In this document: positions 6,724-7,975 of the stretch, one piece after another
Numbering within the stretch: position 1 is the stretch's first letter
Layout of the letters: the number at the start of each line of letters is the position of its first letter
NCBI GenBank assembly: GCA_001897035.1
Contig: MKRS01000458.1
Location: forward strand, 1 to 7,975
From: Bacteroidales bacterium 45-6
Lineage (GTDB): Bacteria; Bacteroidota; Bacteroidia; Bacteroidales; Dysgonomonadaceae
Reading direction: 5' to 3'
DNA: 7,975 bases
Notes under the pieces: generated by a model
Told to the model about the DNA's origin: nothing
What the model saw: the letters and a program-made list of their open reading frames with translations, nothing else
Database searches by the model: none
Translations under genes and position numbers: made by a program

Positions 6724-7975
6724 GTTGTGAATTGCTTTCAGAAATTTGTATCTTTGACATAATCAACAACCGAAGAACTAAAAGATATTAATTACTTCCT
6801 GTTGTGAATTGCTTTCAGAAATTTGTATCTTTGACATAATCAACAACTAAATGTAAAATAAACAGAAAAAAACCTAGTTGTGAATTGCTTTCAGAAATTT
6901 GTATCTTTGACATAATCAACAACAGTCCTCGTACTTGATACGAAGCCGTTTTGGTTGTGAATTGCTTTCAGAAATTTGTATCTTTGACATAATCAACAAC
7001 ATAACAGAACGGCGGGCTATCAGTAAATATGTTGTGAATTGCTTTCAGAAATTTGTATCTTTGACATAATCAACAACAAGCACCTTGCAGAAGATCTTTC
7101 TTCGTGAGTTGTGAATTGCTTTCAGAAATTTGTATCTTTGACATAATCAACAACTCAAAAGCTTCGTACATGTAGGTGAGGACTGTTGTGAATTGCTTTC
7201 AGAAATTTGTATCTTTGACATAATCAACAACTCAAATCTGTTTGGGGATACACGGCAGCCCGTTGTGAATTGCTTTCAGAAATTTGTATCTTTGACATAA
7301 TCAACAACAATATTTTTCAATCAAGCAGGAAAACGGTAGTTGTGAATTGCTTTCAGAAATTTGTATCTTTGACATAATCAACAACCAGCACCGCTCAACT
7401 GATCAACAACAAGCGTTGTGAATTGCTTTCAGAAATTTGTATCTTTGACATAATCAACAACCGATTGCCGTGCGGCTATTCAACCGCTCCAGTTGTGAAT
7501 TGCTTTCAGAAATTTGTATCTTTGACATAATCAACAACCATTATGCACAATTGGTTCAATTTCAAACCGTTGTGAATTGCTTTCAGAAATTTGTATCTTT
7601 GACATAATCAACAACGTCACCGCCGATTGTTACTGTTGTTTTGCTGTTGTGAATTGCTTTCAGAAATTTGTATCTTTGACATAATCAACAACTGTAATTT
7701 ATCATTAAGTTGTTAGACCATAGTTGTGAATTGCTTTCAGAAATTTGTATCTTTGACATAATCAACAACAATTTTATAAGGGCGAGACTATCAACGTATG
7801 TTGTGAATTGCTTTCAGAAATTTGTATCTTTGACATAATCAACAACGTCTTTTTTGAGCTGGCCGATAGACTTACCGTTGTGAATTGCTTTCAGAAATTT
7901 GTATCTTTGACATAATCAACAACAAAACAGTTTTCCAAAGAAAGCAATTATATGTTGTGAATTGCTTTCAGAAAT

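Larger units (their letters stand above)
5419..7975 (+). CRISPR. CRISPR array, 47-nt repeat, type II-C-like, continues
   Basis: Thirty-three complete 47-nt repeats, a 22-nt piece of a 34th at the window end, and 33 spacers are present. Repeats start at 5419, 5495, 5572, 5649, 5725, 5801, 5877, 5954, 6031, 6108, 6185, 6262, 6339, 6416, 6493, 6570, 6647, 6724, 6801, 6877, 6954, 7031, 7108, 7185, 7262, 7339, 7415, 7492, 7569, 7646, 7723, 7800, 7877 and 7954. Spacers are 30 nt except numbers 1, 4, 5, 6, 19 and 26, which are 29. Repeats 2-33 appear identical by eye. The repeat begins GTTGTGAATTGCTTTC, has TATCTTTG at 26-33 and ends ATCAACAAC. Length, the GTTGTG start and the TATCTTTG core resemble repeats I know from Bacteroides/Parabacteroides Cas9 type II-C loci, so guide RNAs probably read on the plus strand, with the GTTGTG half pairing with a tracrRNA. 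No cas gene or tracrRNA is in the window, so the type is inferred. The uniform repeats point to a maintained, probably active array. Confidence 0.97.

Noticed and set aside
6924..7184. Spacer 20 and the reverse complement of spacer 23 share AGTCCTC and TACGAAGC at nearly equal distance.
   Set aside because: The segments between them differ by one base in length and are unlike each other, so a shared coding origin would need a frameshift. Shared 8-mers are expected by chance among 33 spacers.

Overview
The window looks like a chromosomal segment of a member of the Bacteroidota, probably Bacteroidales. The evidence is a 47-nt CRISPR repeat of the type II-C style I know from Bacteroides relatives, a Bacteroidota-type promoter box (TAnnTTTG) inside that repeat, mostly weak or absent Shine-Dalgarno sites, and typical WYL, HIRAN and WG-repeat proteins. 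I cannot name the genus.

Layout. Bases 1-2149 (minus strand) hold the first 716 codons of phosphoenolpyruvate carboxylase (ppc), whose C-terminus lies beyond base 1. Bases 2150-2548 are a divergent intergenic region with no secure gene. From 2549 to 5422 four plus-strand genes are closely packed: a WYL-domain regulator (2549-3469), a stand-alone HIRAN-domain protein (3521-3847), a WG-repeat protein that seems to begin at a TTG inside its own repeat series (3863-4399), and a full-length T4 Rnl2-type RNA ligase with all nucleotidyltransferase motifs (4406-5422). The stop codon of the ligase lies inside the first, degenerate repeat of a CRISPR array that runs to the window end (5419-7975): 33 complete repeats, a 22-nt piece of a 34th, and 33 spacers of 29-30 nt.

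How the parts may work together. No cas gene and no tracrRNA is visible; the type II-C assignment rests on the repeat alone. The repeat carries TATCTTTG at positions 26-33, so each unit may start its own crRNA transcript, as known for Neisseria type II-C arrays. The eroded repeat next to the ligase and the absence of a leader there suggest that this is the old end, and that cas1, cas2, cas9 and the growing end lie to the right. No terminator separates the ligase from the array, so the operon could also read through into it. Whether the duplex-RNA ligase has any role in crRNA or RNA repair is open; the juxtaposition is the most interesting lead here. A second lead is a pair of spacers (15 and 17) that match over 25 of 29 positions, with mostly synonymous differences in one reading frame, as expected if they were taken from the same gene of two related phages.
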